64,000 nt of DNA from Calocera cornea HHB12733 (GCA_001632435.1 KV423971.1:1-64000); one strand, 5' to 3'; shown: positions 10,258 to 21,756, counted from the stretch's first letter. Notes: generated by a model from the letters alone, not told the origin. Translations and numbers: made by a program.

Positions 10258-11726
10258 GGTGAGCACCTTTGTTCCGGACAAGAGACGACAAGTGCCCTGC
10301 TTCGAGGCAGTATTCCGCAGAGGCATTTATAGACCGGCTCCCGGCTGCCACGGTGGGCCGCGACGGTCCTGGCTGGCAGCGAGCGCACAGGGGCAGCCGT
10401 CCCGTGGCCACGACCAGGTTCGCGGGGCACATGGCGCATCGACCGCGTTCGTCGCCATCGGTGCCTCTCAGACGGCCATGGCCTCCGTCTGACGCGACCA
10501 GGCTGGAGAAGCACAGGCACACAAAGGGGCTGCCCCGGTGCCGGGCGCTGGAACGCGCTATGGCGCAGCGATCAGCGTGCGTCGCTAGGGCACGGCAGCG
10601 CGATGGCCGGGAACGGAACATGGTGAAGGTGGGAGTGGCCAGGACATGTGATGCGTCATGATACGAGAGAACGCACCCAGCGGGTTCGCGGGGCGTGCGC
10701 TGGAATGCCCCGGCGTGTTGAAGGTTTGTCACCGGCTATTACGGAACAGTCGCGGCCGGAAGCAAGGGACAAGGGGGGCCTTCTTCTCCGGCTTCGGCTT
10801 CGATGCTTCGATCTGCCGTGCCTGGGCATGAAAGGCGATAATGCGGGGTAGAATGTTCGACGGGACGACCGAGCTTGGAAAGTCATTGTGTTATTTCCGG
10901 TCCGCGCTGATTGTAGGCGTGGGTAGTGCTAAGGAACGAGATGGAATGCTGAGCAAAGAGGCGCGCGTTGACGACTGTTGTCCTTTGTGCGACGATCGCG
11001 TCTCGCGCGCGCTCCCTGCGCGGATAAATGAAACAAACATGAACCTGACATGAGACCGCCTATATGCGCGGCATAATCTGATGAACGTTGTGCAGCGAAC
11101 CCGTCGGCCCGCGCAGCGCAAAAGCCTCGGTCAGAGCGTAGAGCGAACAGCATAAAGCAGCGCTTTGCTGGCAACAGAATAGGCTGCAGCGCTCCTAACC
11201 CCTCTTCGCCAGTCGCAATAGCCGGTCGACTTTCAACACCCCCCCGAGCCATGCGCATCAGTCCGCATCTGGCAACCGCAATGCGCTGAGCGGTCGGCCG
11301 CGCGACCTGTCAAACCTGGCGCGACACCAGACCCAGGGACCCAGGCGGAGGTTTTCGCCTCTCTCTCCTTCTCTGGACAGGAGCGGGAAACATCGTGTCC
11401 GTAAAATTACACAGATGTACGTACAGACCGATTATACGAGGTGTGCCGTGCCCGGCCACGCAGGGGGCTGGCCTGCTGATTCCTCCGACCTTGGGAATGC
11501 TGAAAGGTATGGGGATGAGGGGCGGAGCATGTAGTGCGAAGGGGTGGGAATATGCGTTGCCGGGTTGGGGATGGGTCGGCGGGTACCGTAGGCGGGTCGG
11601 GGGCGTGAGGCGCAGGGCGTGGTCGATTCGAAGGTAAGGTACGATGGGGAGTGTGCAGAGCAAGGCCAGCCTTGGTAACATGCACTGCACTGCACTGATC
11701 TAGAGGCGCGTGTGCGTGATGAGGGT
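10258..11726. other. Long intergenic region, no gene seen
   Basis: About 1.5 kb upstream of the lipase and downstream of the She3-like gene. Short open frames exist on both strands but none shows a recognisable domain or plausible splicing pattern. It should hold the lipase promoter. Confidence 0.45.
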
Positions 11727-13545
11727 TCACTCGGAGATGGATGAGAGGTTTGGCGTGGCCGGCGAGGGGTGTATGGATGCCGAGAAGCCCGAGACGCTCG
11801 GTGTTGGCCCGTGCCCGACGCGCATCAGCCGGCGGATTCGGTTCAGCTCGTCTTGGATACTCCTAGGGCGTGTCAGCCCGTGACTCGCAGGATGAAGGGG
11901 ATGAAGAGGGAAAAGGGAGGGGGACGTACTGGGCGATCCGGAGCGCTGCTGCCGAGTCTGATTCTGACTGGGATGTAGACTTTAGCAGCTGGTCGAGCTG
12001 CGGTGCGAGGAAGGACTCGAGATCCCGGTCCACGGCATGTGCCTCCTGCTTGAGCGCGTCTAGTTGCGTTCGCTCGCTCCTACACATTCCGGTTAGGTTC
12101 TCAACGCGCATACACAGACGGAGGAAAGCACGCACTTGCTCCCCTGCACCAGCCCGAGCACGCTCTCGTACTTGGCCCGCATCTCCTCCACCTCCCGCCG
12201 ATGCGTCTCCTCCCGCCGGTGCATCTCCCGCCGCACAGCGTCCATATCCGCCTTCCACACGCCTGTCATCCCCCGCAGGCTCTCGCTCAGGGTGATATAC
12301 TCCCTGTGACTCTTCTGGGACACAGTGCTCGCCTCCAGAAGCTGCTTCTCCATCTCCTTCAGCTGGCTCTTGCTCGCCGCGGTGTCGGTCTTGAGCTGGC
12401 TCTTGAGCGCGGCAGCCTCCGCCTCCGCTTTTCTTGCGCGGTCCAGCAGCTCTTGCAGTAAGCGCTCTTTTCGCGCCACGACCTGTGAGAGGGTGGGGTC
12501 AGCGTCGAGCCTGGCTGGGACGGGCGAAATGGGGCGACGTGCGTGGTTCAGGTTCTCGTTCTCCATCCTCATCCGCTCCCTGCCATCTTTCAGGTCCTCG
12601 TTCTGCCTCGTCAACTACAATTCCACACACACATAACGCATCAGCCGCCAGTCCTGGATTGGGATGAGAGGGGTGGGGGAGCACACACCTGCGCAACAAG
12701 CCTCTGGCTCGTCCTCAGCTGGTTCTTCGTGTTCTCCAACGCGTTGCGCGCGTTGCTCACGCCCGCCTGCAGCTCCGCAAGGACCTTGGTAGTATTCCCG
12801 CTCCCACTCCCGCTGGGTCTCCTCGCCTGCTTGAATGCGCTTCCAAAGCCGGGCGAGGAGGGGGAGGGGGAGAGCGGTTCGCCCGAGAGGGAGGTGGGCG
12901 TGAGCGGGTCGCCGAGGGAGGGGGAGGGGAGGGCGGAGAGCGAGGAGGCGGGCCGCTGCTGGGAGGTCGAGGCGGAGAGGGAGGTGTCTTCTGCTAGGAA
13001 GCGGGCGTGGCCTGAGGGCGCGTTAGTTCTGTGGCCCGTGTGATAGGAGTATACACGGAATACACACCGACTGAGCTGACGGGTATCCCTACGCGCGACG
13101 GCGTTAGTGCACCAACTTATGGCAAGAAAACGTGGGACTGACGAGAAATCGAGCGCGTCGGGCTCCCACTCCTCTGCTTCTGCAGCGGGCTGGGCGAGCG
13201 AAAGTTCTCCGGCAGGCCCTCCCTGATGGTGACCGGCGGGCCCAGCGCGCCATTCGCGCCATTCACACTCCCCGCGACCGGCAGGGGCAAGTGGCTCTCT
13301 CCCTCGCCAATAGCAGCTGCGATGACGCTGAGCTGGTCGAAGCTGCTCTGGCGGCGCGTCGAGCGGCCGTTGGGGTAGGCGCTTGGGGGCCCGTCGGGGG
13401 AGCGGAGGGGCTTGGTGGGTGATGCTGGGCCCTGGCTTTGTGAGAGGGAGAGGCGGGATGATGGGCGGGAGAGGGATGCCTGGCGTGAGGAGGGGCGGGA
13501 GGGGGTGGGGACGGGGACGGGGATGGCGCTTGCTGAGGTGGCCAT
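11727..13545 (-). CDS. SHE3: She3-like coiled-coil adaptor (SWI5-dependent HO expression protein 3 family)
   Basis: She3 links type V myosin to RNA-binding proteins for mRNA transport along actin. The protein begins at 13545 with a long Ser/Pro-rich disordered region (MATSASAIPVP) containing a basic SPTRSISRQS patch. After an intron comes more Ser/Pro-rich sequence, then the conserved segment KVLAELQAGVSNARNALEN, followed by a long coiled coil: RTSQRLVAQLTRQNEDLKD, VVARKERLLQELLDRARKA, REYITLSESLRGMTGVWK and an Arg/Glu-rich stretch up to about 12140. Two small exons follow, and the C-terminus ends in SVSGFSA and NLSSISE with a stop at 11727-11729. At least four introns are required. The identity rests on the remembered layout of basidiomycete members, since coiled coils have low information. 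A different coiled-coil protein remains possible. Confidence 0.7.
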
Positions 13546-14333
13546 GGTTCGCGCTTGTTGATGCGTGGCTGGGGTTGGGGGCGGGGGCAGCGCGGGCTAG
13601 GGCGGGTGCATACACGCAGGGTACGCGCCTTTTGGGGATATGTGAGGATGGGGGGGAGCAGGGGGGGCAGGGGGGGCAGGGAGGCAAGACGGGTGTGGAG
13701 AGGGAGCGAGTCTCTTCTGCTTTCTTACACGGGGTGCGCCGTGGCTTCCGCTTCGCGCATCGCCACGCGTCCCAATTCAGTTTCACACCGACGAGCGCGA
13801 CGCGACGCCGTGTATTACGTGTCACCGCGGTGGCGCACACCCCGGCCCTTGCGGCACGACCACAATCCACACGCGTGTATGCTCCCAGCGGCTTGTGGAA
13901 ATCTGCACGATAATGCTCCAGTCGATGCTCATGGTGTGCGGATGGCATCTTGCTATCGATGCAGAGCGGATCCCCTCCAACCGCGGCTACTCTAAACCGT
14001 CGCCGCACACTATTCTCGAACGTCGCAGCTGCTTGGGCACGTTTCTCTCCTGAGTCACCGACCACCGTCTGGGCCACCACACCACCTCGCGTCGGACATA
14101 TCCTGTCTTCACAAACCACAAATTCGCTATCGTCCTGCACGATCTCCCGCGGCTGTGTTGGCAACGCTGTCGACACAGGATGCCTGCCCGTGCGCGCCGA
14201 TATGTGGCGACCTCGCCACACGATCCACCGCGATCCTTCCATCCACCACCCTCCTCCCGTGTCCATATATATGTCCCGCTTCTTCTCCCACCCCCCCACC
14301 CCCCCTCCTACCCCCCCACCTCTTCCCCAGTAG
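13546..14333. other. Divergent promoter region between the She3-like and F-box-like genes
   Basis: About 790 bp, with a C-rich tract just before the F-box ATG (14288-14330). No additional gene recognised. Confidence 0.45.
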
Positions 14334-15527
14334 ATGCCTCCCGAAACTCAAACCACCCAACGTGACTGGTCCCACTCCATCCCGCCCGAGCTCTGGCTCC
14401 ACCTCCTGCATCTCCTGCACCGCTCCCGCACCCCATTCTTCCCCCTCCTCCGCACCTGCCGCACGCTGTACAACCTCGGCATATCCCTGCAGTACCTGGG
14501 GGTGGAATTCGTCTACAACGCCCAAGGAGGGCTGATGCAGCTCCGGGAGGGCAGGGTGCTCCCCGCTGGGGAGTATGCGCTGCGCACGTCCGAGAGAGCG
14601 CGCGCCCTGCGCTCGATAACAGTGCGGCGGTTCAAGCCCGACCTCGCCGCCTCGTCCCCGAACTTCGCTGCTGCGCTCGGAGGGCTGAGGAGCCTAGCAC
14701 TCTCCGACACCTGGCTCACCCCTGGGGTCCTCACCCTGCTGACTGGCATGGACGGCTTAGCGAGCCTGCACTTGCAGTGCTGTCATATCGCAGGCCCTTT
14801 GCTGCTCTCGGATGTTCCTGATCTGGCGCTCATGCCCTCCCGGGCCCGGCTGGAAACTCTGGAGCTGTTCGAGCTCCAACTGGACGCCCCCTCCTCCTCA
14901 GAGGCAGACGCTCAGCTCTGGGCCACCGCCTCCCTTTCTTGTCTCCTCCAGACGCTCGCCGGCCCGTGCCTAAGGAAATTCGACATCTCCCCCCCGCGCC
15001 TCCTATCCTCCACAGGGCACTGGCTCCCCTTCCCCCACCTCTCCCAAGCCCTACAGGCCATCCCAGACAGCTTGACCCACCTGCGACTGCGCCTCCCCCA
15101 GTCTCCGGTAGAGCCTCTGTACCCCCTCGCTCCCCCCACTCCGGGGATACCGCCTCAGCAGCAGCTGATGATGCGGTCCCTAAGGCGCCCCGTAGACCCT
15201 GCGTTGTTGTGTGTGTTCTCGGCCCTGCTGTGCCAGCTTACCGAGCTGCGGGTGCTCCTGCTCCCTTTCGCCCCGTACGGTACAGACTTCCACTTGTCAC
15301 CCGGGGCACTGGGGAGGATCGAGCACCTCTCCGCGCCCGAGGGGGGGGTGTGGGACTTTTATCCCTTTGTGAGGGAGACATTGAGGAGCGTGCGCATCCC
15401 GGCCAAGGAGCCGCTGGCACGCAGCGATGCCGACCGACTGCGGAGCCGCAGGCGCTTAGTCAAGGTATCGTACATCCCGCTCCTTCGCCCCCCTTTCCAG
15501 GCGCTGAACAGCCCATCAAATGAATAG
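14334..15527 (+). CDS. F-box-like protein of 397 aa
   Basis: A single uninterrupted frame. Residues about 13-48 (SIPPELWLHLLHLLHRSR, then LRTCRTLYNLGI) match an F-box-like motif, which normally docks to Skp1 in SCF ubiquitin ligases. The rest is Leu-rich with irregular LRR-like spacing (LRSLALSDTWL, LASLHLQCCHI, LETLELFELQL, LTELRVLLLPF), as in the many Agaricomycete F-box/LRR proteins that vary in substrate binding. The start at 14334 is the first ATG after a pyrimidine-rich leader. The promoter of the minus-strand She3 gene lies upstream, so the two are head to head about 790 bp apart. Function beyond a likely substrate adaptor cannot be given. Confidence 0.65.
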   Translation: MPPETQTTQRDWSHSIPPELWLHLLHLLHRSRTPFFPLLRTCRTLYNLGISLQYLGVEFVYNAQGGLMQLREGRVLPAGEYALRTSERARALRSITVRRFKPDLAASSPNFAAALGGLRSLALSDTWLTPGVLTLLTGMDGLASLHLQCCHIAGPLLLSDVPDLALMPSRARLETLELFELQLDAPSSSEADAQLWATASLSCLLQTLAGPCLRKFDISPPRLLSSTGHWLPFPHLSQALQAIPDSLTHLRLRLPQSPVEPLYPLAPPTPGIPPQQQLMMRSLRRPVDPALLCVFSALLCQLTELRVLLLPFAPYGTDFHLSPGALGRIEHLSAPEGGVWDFYPFVRETLRSVRIPAKEPLARSDADRLRSRRRLVKVSYIPLLRPPFQALNSPSNE

Positions 15528-16000
15528 AGTGCAAGAAGGCTTCTTCGTGACATGCCTGGGGTAGAGGTGCTCAGATTTTGTCTTCCTCCGGGGTATGGCC
15601 AGCTGCAAACGGAGGCAGGGGAGGAGCCGTTCGTAAGCCCCCCGTCTCCGTACCCGACAACTGTCTCGAAAGCACTGATTGGCCTTGTGTTAGTGCGCAG
15701 ATGCAGCGGCGATCCTTCCTCCAGGCTGGGCGCTCCAAGTAGAGGACTGGTGGGAGCGCGAGCACTCTGGGCAGCCTAAGACTTTGGCTATTAGTAAGGA
15801 GGGGACCGCCGACTCCTGCGGGGAGATCTGGATCAGCGACTTGATGGCTGAGCCGGCAGCGCCTGTCTAAGCTTTGGATGTGTCGTGATACCACTTAAGA
15901 TACCGTTGCTGGAGATGCTATAGGGTACTAGTATACAAATACAGTACTGAGAATACAGTGACAAGATATCGATGTTGATACTGTACAATGCCTGGCCGGC
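15528..16000. other. Intergenic region between converging genes
   Basis: Holds the 3' ends of the F-box-like gene and the membrane-protein gene. A short frame at 15552-15779 shows no recognisable domain. Confidence 0.45.
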
Positions 16001-16802
16001 TCACGCGCTACAGATAGAAGTTTCTTCACCCTTCCCATTGCCGCCCCTCCTCCGGCAGCGCCAGACGGTGATCATGGCCGCGGCCATGACCCCAAGCGCG
16101 GAGATGATCCCCGAGACGATGGTGCCCATGTCCGTCTGCCCTCCCCCGCCGCCACCGCTGCCGCCGCTGTTGTTGCCCATGTTTGCCCAGGTGTGCGCTG
16201 CGGTTCGATTGGGGCATGGGGCGAAGAGACCGGAGGGGCTTGGGGGTGCGGTGGTCTGGGGATCAGCCAGCCTGGTAGGGGTTGGGAGGGATGTAGGTTC
16301 GAGTGCCGGGCTAATTGATGTGACATCTGAAGGGGGCGCATCAGTCGACGTCGTGGTATTGTCCGCTGGAGCCGTGGAAGGGATGTTTTCTGATGAAAGA
16401 TGAGTCATGTGGACTTCGAGAGGGGCTATGAATTGCCGTACCTTGCAGGATGCTTACCATCAATCTTGGAGCAGTTTGATTGGCGCTATCCTTGAGGAAC
16501 AATGTCCATGTCCCAAGCGGGAGATCCTCAACTTTCCAGGCCAAGAAAGTTGTCTCCAACAACCAGCGCCTGGCAGTCCCCGGATAGTTTTGGGTGAGGT
16601 CCAGAATGTACGGCGCTCCACTGCCTGTGGTCCAGTCCAGCCGGATCGTGCTTCCAACATGGAAGCCGAGTTTGACGCCGGTCTGACTCTCTTCCGAGGC
16701 CGTTGATGGGGTGATCCACATGAGCGCTTCAAGAGAGGCGTTTTGGGCGATAACTGTGGAAAGGAGGCAGAAGGCTATTGCAGTCGGGAGTGTGTAGTAC
16801 AT
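16001..16802 (-). CDS. Secretory single-pass membrane protein with extracellular beta-rich domain
   Basis: Starts at 16802 with a signal peptide (MYYTLPTAIAFCLLSTVIAQ). A domain of about 110 aa follows, with the pattern of the Kre9/Knh1-like fungal cell-surface domain (LMWITPSTASEES, VGSTIRLDWTTGSGAPYIL, LPLGTWTLFL). One intron joins SILQ to ENIPSTAPADN. Next come a Ser/Thr/Pro-rich stalk likely to be O-glycosylated, a Gly-rich linker, one transmembrane segment (IVSGIISALGVMAAAMITV) and a short basic cytoplasmic tail (WRCRRRGG) ending at 16001. The layout predicts a type I plasma-membrane protein facing the cell wall. The function is unknown. The Kre9-like assignment is tentative, whereas the signal peptide and membrane span are clear. 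Confidence 0.7.
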
Positions 16803-18210
16803 TCAGATCGGGGAAGAGTAGTGCTTGCTTGAAGATCGGGGATCAGCAGTTGGGCGATAAATCGACCGTGCCATGTGCAGGTCTCTTATAAGCGCCCAAG
16901 AATACACCGCTTCTTGACTCGCCTGCCCTGGACAGGCACACGCAGGCACCAGCTTTCGATGTTCTGATGAGAAATTGCCAAAACAGGATGCCTCGCACAC
17001 CTCCGGAGATGGGAGTGAGTCGGGCTGCACCGCAAGAGTGCCGGAATGACACAAGCCAATACCATTTCTGTCTCTGTCGAAGTGGTCTTCGACCTCCGCA
17101 CGCCTTGGTGGACTGGCTGTTGGCGACAGAGCTGCCATGCTCCGGTCTGACGGCTGTGCAGTAGAAGCACTTTCCGGAGGAGGCAGCCGAAGCGGAGCAA
17201 CAGCAGGCTATGACCGCCCGCGGCATATCCGACGCTGCCCACAAATACCAAGTTCCTGGCTCAGAGAACGTACCGCCTCAGGGGGTCATGTGCCCAGGTA
17301 GTTGCAGCAAACACCCCCATTTCCAATTTGGGGGTTAGGTATGCCCATATTCGGCACCATATACGCCGCGGAGACATTGCGGAAGGCCCTTGTCCGCGCC
17401 CTGGAGAGGCGGCTTCCGAAACCATCCAATTAACAGTCGAAGGCACCTCCGCCGGGCGCGTTAAGACCGGCGCAAGGCTTCCATAAATGACTGTTATGTC
17501 GCTCAGGAGAGGGACAGGCAAGGAAGTGGGACGTACTCCGATCACAGTGTGGATGTATTGAGTTGAGAATCAGTCGCCTGAGAACAACTCAGCCGGGAGA
17601 GTATATGAGATTCGACATACATATAACGTCGCTCCTTTTTTGCCGCATCATGCTTGGGTTTCCTATCCCCTTCTGAGCAGCGATCAGACGCACGACGCCG
17701 GCTTAGTGAACCAAGCATCGCGCACCTAGAGGGCAGCTCACATCGGTGGGCGGGCACGGGCATTTCGTCAGAATAGGATGCCGTGAGAGAGCAGCGTCCA
17801 GCCGGCGGGCACCCCATCTTGCAAGTAGAGACGAGTTGGCTAGAATAGAGTCCTCGTTACCTGCATGATTCAAGCCGACGGTCCAAGGAGTCCCTGCAGA
17901 TGCCTCTCCAGAAGACGCGCGACGATTGGGTTCAGTTCACCGATGTGAAGCTCACCATCCGATCAAGGTAGCTGCTCCTCCGAGGACTACAGTAGTCAAA
18001 GCGGGGATCAAGAGAGCGATAGTCGCATCTGAGGATAAAGCGGCAAAGCATTGAAAGAGCGGGAGGCAACCTAAGTTTGGCAGTCATCGTCGCGGACCAA
18101 CGCGCGTCTGGACGGTCTCGCGCGACAGATTTCCGGCTCATTACGTGTCGCCGGACCGCTTCACTTTTCTTCGCTGCTAACGACCTTGCAACACCATAAG
18201 CCCCTCCATC
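16803..18210. other. Long intergenic region, no gene seen
   Basis: 1.4 kb between two divergently transcribed genes. Several open frames of 90-130 codons exist, mostly on the minus strand, but none has a recognisable domain or convincing splice structure. A small unrecognised gene cannot be excluded. Confidence 0.4.
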
Positions 18211-19583
18211 ATGAGTGCTGCTTCGCAAGAGTATCCGCGGCCACAGGGAGATTACGTTGCTGCGGTGCGGGAGAGCTGCAGGGAGTGCGCCGAGCGCGCA
18301 GGGTTACGGGTAAGCCGCTGTCCTGTCCCTGTCCTGCAGCTCTGATCCACCATGTAGTCTTCACCAGCAGCCATAGACAGTCTGCTCGACTCGCCTTACC
18401 TACACTCTTCCTATGCCAAGCTATCAAAATCGCATGGTGTCGCACTCCCGCTCATGTTCCCGAACGCCCTGGCCGAGCTCAACCTGCTGTCCCTCCTGGC
18501 CCTACTCAACTTCGGATCCTCCTTCCGCGTCCCTCTACACGAACGAACTGGCCGGGGGACGTACGACAACATCCGCGCTCTGCTCCTCTCTCTGTACCTG
18601 GATGATTCCTCCCCATCTCTGCTCTCAGCACCGGGGATGCAAGCGATAGGGAAGGAGAAGGTCGCCGAGCTCCTCCGCGTGAGCATACACGAAGAGCGCC
18701 CGCACCCGACGATGCCTGCGGTAGTGCTGGGCGAGCTACGTGGGCCGATGTTCGAGTTTGTGAGCCTCATAACAGGGGTCCTGAACGAGACGGGGGAGAT
18801 ACTGGTGGACCAGGGATATCAGGATCTGGGGAGCTTCATCGCGGAGTCGTTGAAGGAGGCGGAGCGCGTGGGGAAGACTAATGGGAAGGGGCCTGAGGCT
18901 GGGGTGGTGCTCGAACGCGTACGTCTCTTGGACGCGCTCTCATCCTGTTCTACTGACGACGGAACAGCTCGCGCGTGCATTCCCTGCATTCAGAGATATG
19001 TCCGTGGTAAACGACCAGCGTACGTCCCCTTCACTCTCCCCTTCACTCGCGCTGACCTCATTACTCTGCAGCCGTCTACATCCTCAAGAAAGCGCTCTTC
19101 CTCCTTCACTCCCTCTCCTTGCGCTTTAGCTCCCGCTCTCCACCTCCTTTCCCGATACCGATCACGGAGGATCTACCATCATTCGCGGACAACGTCCTAC
19201 CTTCAATGCTGGTGCACGTCGGCGTCATCTCCCTCTCCGAGGCTGTCGATACGGGGCTCAGGACGGCTTTCGCATCGATGGAAGCAGAGCCATTGCTGCA
19301 GCTCCCGCCAGCTGAGGACAAGCAGTTGGATAAGGACGCATCATCACAACCGCCCACGCCAGGACCGACACTCAGCCCAGCGCAAGTCACAACCCTCCGC
19401 GCAGCCGCCATCACCGCCCTGGACGACATCACCTTCCGCGCGCATGATCGAGGCATCACGCTCGGAGAAGGAGGAATCACGGCTGTGGGTTTGGATGGGT
19501 GGCTCTGGACGTCTGCAAAAGCAAGGCAGGACTGGAGGAAGCTGGGCAGGTTCGTGGAGAACCAGCCGAGTGTGTATTTCTAG
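18211..19583 (+). CDS. QNG1: Queuosine salvage protein (queuosine 5'-phosphate N-glycosylase, DUF2419 family)
   Basis: Family members release the queuine base from queuosine phosphate so eukaryotic cells can reuse it for tRNA modification. Conserved stretches read in order: QGDYVAAVRESCRECAERAG (exon 1, from the ATG at 18211), SPYLHSSYAKLSKSHGVALP, FPNALAELNLLSLLALLNFG, VPLHERTGRGTYDNIRALLL, LSAPGMQAIGKEKVAELLRV, LITGVLNETGEILVDQGYQD, then ARAFPAFRDMSVV after a 3rd exon junction, VYILKKALFLLHSLSLRFSS and LPSFADNVLPSMLVHVGVI, ending in WRKLGRFVENQPSVYF. The FPAFRD and FADN..PSMLV blocks are the most typical. Introns fall near 18310, 18922 and 19021. The first acceptor is unclear, because the obvious sites near 18376 do not keep phase with the donor at 18310. 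There is a 20-codon insertion rich in Pro/Ala/Gln before the last block. No defect is seen in the conserved parts. Confidence 0.75.
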
Positions 19584-20057
19584 TTCTCGTACGGGCAAAG
19601 ACAGAGATACCGCAGGACTGGGACTGTTGTCATTCCGTTCTCTTCAGGCTCGTACTCGTAGTCTACGACATCTACATCACCATTAACGAATTGACGCTTC
19701 ACATGGAGGGCATCATATCATGACAAGTCGACATCTCTGTTCACGAATCTGATTATCCACAGAATGACATCTGGAATGAAACTAGAATTATTGGCCACAG
19801 CTGGGTCAGAAGTTTGCCAAAGTCTGTGAGCGCCATCTGAACAACACGCACACTGTGTACAACTTGGCATCTTGCACTATCTTTATACTTAGGAGATTGT
19901 AACAGATCAAGTTTTTTACAGGTACATTCAGGTAGAGAAGTTGTTTTGGCTTGGATGTGTCCATTTGGCCTTGCTCTTTACCACTGCACCCAACATCCCC
20001 TTTCAATGGTATCAACAAATCCCACCACTACATGGCATAATTGTTGGTACCAATAGT
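19584..20057. other. Intergenic region left of the ML-gene remnant
   Basis: 470 bp, AT-richer than its surroundings, with the 3' end of the queuosine salvage gene. No gene recognised. Confidence 0.45.
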
Positions 20058-20345
20058 GCCCTGCGGGCTCTCGATAACTAGGGCTGGGGCGGGGACTGTG
20101 ACCGTAGTTGCCCGCTTCAGCTTCACGGTAGTGCAGGCCTAGCCCACAATATGTACACTATCTTCATAATATAAGCTTAACCTGAAGGTTGGCTGAATCA
20201 TGTCGTCGACGAATCAGCAAATTTTGGCTCACACGGCCAGGTTCCATAGAAGGAAATCCACGATTGTCGAAACGGCAAAGTGCCCAATGATAACCCCACA
20301 AATTGAATCGGGCCCCATTCGCGCGCTAATCGGCTGAGGTCACGG
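20058..20345 (+). pseudogene. Tail and 3' flank of a lost upstream copy of the ML-domain gene
   Basis: Positions 20058-20081 encode ALRALDN and a stop, the same ending as the intact gene at 21267. The following 260 bp match, with many substitutions, the 3' flank of the intact copy at 21270-21535. Shared blocks include GGGGACTGTGACCGTAG, GTACACTATC, CGTCGACGAATCAGCA, TTGGCTCACAC or TTCAGCTCACAC, GGCAAAGTGCCCAAT and the GAGGTCAC box. Only the last seven codons of an earlier copy survive here. Confidence 0.75.
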
Positions 20346-20493
20346 GGCACGCCGCGCTTCCCGGACCGATGCTCTGCGGGCAGTCCCGTCTCTAAGAAAT
20401 TATGGCTTCTGCCCAGAATGGAGTGACGCCCAACCCTCCTTCTCCTTGCGCGCGCCCCGCTTGTAACATCCTCTCTGCGGTCGTCACCCAAAC

Positions 20494-21269
20494 ATGTTCG
20501 GCCTTGTGTTACTGGCCACCGGAGCACTCGCGGTCCTAGCACGGGCTGCCTCTGTCCCGCAGCTCACGCTGGGCACGGGGGTCGAGACCGCTCAGGCCAG
20601 CAAGTTCAGCTGGTATGACTGCAGTACGTCCCTAGCCGGCGCCTTGCTAGCTGCGTGCCGAGGCTGACTGACACGCAGGCGAGGACGACTACTCGATGGA
20701 GGTCATGGACGTCACCGTGTCGCCTGACCCGCCGCAGAGAGGCAAGGACCTGTATGTCGAGGTGATTGCCAATGTGCGGAGGACCATCAAAGTGCGCCCC
20801 GGCCTGCAATAAATACTTCTCGCCTACGTCGTCGTCGCAAGCTGACATCCTGGCGGCAGGCCGGCTCGGAGATCACAGTGGACGTCCAGGTGGGCCGGGG
20901 CCGCATTAGGATCCTGAGGAGGACGTATGACTTCTGCGACGAAGCGTGAGCCTTGCCCCTCTCATGGCCTGCCGCCGCCCACCCTAACGTCTTCCCAGGC
21001 AAAGACTGAAGACTTCCGAGCACTGCCCCGCCAAAAAGGGCGCGCATCGCATCACAGCTACTGTCAAGGTTCCAGAAACCATCCCGCCTGGTGCGTTCCC
21101 CCCTCCCCCCCCCCGTATCGGGAAGTCGGAGGACTGAGAAGAGCTGACGAGCGCGGGTGCAGCACTGTTCAACGTGGAGGCATACGGGTATACCGAGCTG
21201 GACGACGACCTGCTCTGCATGGGGTTCACCGTGGACTTCTCTAAGGCGCTGCGGGCGCTCGACAACTAA
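20494..21269 (+). CDS. Secreted ML-domain (NPC2-like) lipid-binding protein, intact copy of a tandem duplication
   Basis: ML-domain proteins are small secreted beta-sandwich carriers of sterols or phospholipids; the fungal group is often labelled phosphatidylglycerol/phosphatidylinositol transfer protein. Five exons join in frame. They begin with a signal peptide (MFGLVLLATGALAVLARA) and WYDCS, followed by EDDYSMEVMDVTVSPDPPQ, YVEVIANVRRTIK, AGSEITVDVQVGRGRIRIL, YDFCDEA, LKTSEHCPAKKGAHRI, TVKVPETIPPALFNVEAYGY, DDDLLCMGFTVDF and a stop at 21267-21269. The four cysteines (DCS, FCDEA, EHC, LLC) occupy the positions of two NPC2 disulfides. The SPDPPQ motif after the first strand is shared with the ML genes at 28488 and 29923. 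The gene sits between a 3' remnant of one copy (20058) and a fragment of another (21594). Confidence 0.85.
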
Positions 21270-21540
21270 CACCCGGCCGGGGACTGTGACCGTAGCGGCC
21301 CGCATCAGCTTCACGTTGTAGGCCTACTCCGCAGCATGTACACTATCATCGGAAATAGGAGCTGAACTCAACGTGAAGGGTGCTTGCATACCGTCGACGA
21401 ATCAGCACATTTCAGCTCACACGTCCCTTTGCCACAAAAAAAGGCACTCCGCCATGTCGAGATGGCAAAGTGCCCAATACGTAATAACAACCACCAATCG
21501 GGCCCTGTTCGCACGCGGCTCGGAGGTCACTAGTCCGTAG
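21243..21540 (+). repeat. Direct repeat of 20058-20345: 3' end and flank of the ML gene, continuing into the promoter of the next unit
   Basis: About 290 bp repeated at a spacing of about 1.19 kb, which gives the size of the original tandem unit. Conserved blocks include GGGGACTGTGACCGTAG, CGTCGACGAATCAGCA, GGCAAAGTGCCCAAT, the GGGCCC-containing segment and a GAGGTCAC box. The copies differ at perhaps a quarter of positions, so the duplication is not recent. Confidence 0.7.
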
Positions 21541-21593
21541 TCCGGGAATCCCGAGGCCGAGGAATCGAAAGCGAGCGGGGAGCGGGGAGCAGC

Positions 21594-21710
21594 AGCGTTC
21601 GACGTGCTCGCTGACGGAGACTGTATACCGACCGAGCTGGACGACGACCTGCTGTGCATGGGCTTCGCCTCGCACTCCACGCGGGGGCTGCAGGCGGTTG
21701 CCAGCCAGTG
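21594..21710 (+). pseudogene. Last-exon fragment of a third ML-domain gene copy
   Basis: Translates as a degraded version of the final exon of the intact gene: FDVLADGDCI, then TELDDDLLCMGF exactly as in the intact copy, then divergence. It follows the repeated promoter-like flank directly, so the first four exons have been deleted. No signal peptide or start remains. Confidence 0.75.
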
Positions 21711-21731
21711 CGCGCCGGCCTGGGCATGGCG

Positions 21732-21756
21732 AGTACAGTACAGTACAGTACAGTAC
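21732..21756. repeat. AGTAC microsatellite, five units
   Basis: Five perfect tandem AGTAC units directly after the degraded ML fragment. Confidence 0.85.

Noticed and set aside
12641..14299. A 552-codon open frame on the minus strand
   Set aside because: It runs through an intron, exon 2 of the She3-like gene and the intergenic region in one frame. Only the part from about 12690 to 13015 is real coding sequence.
16886..17251. Cys-rich minus-strand frames near 17 kb as a possible small secreted protein
   Set aside because: The cysteines are irregular, there is no convincing signal peptide or splice pattern, and two overlapping frames look equally good, as expected by chance.
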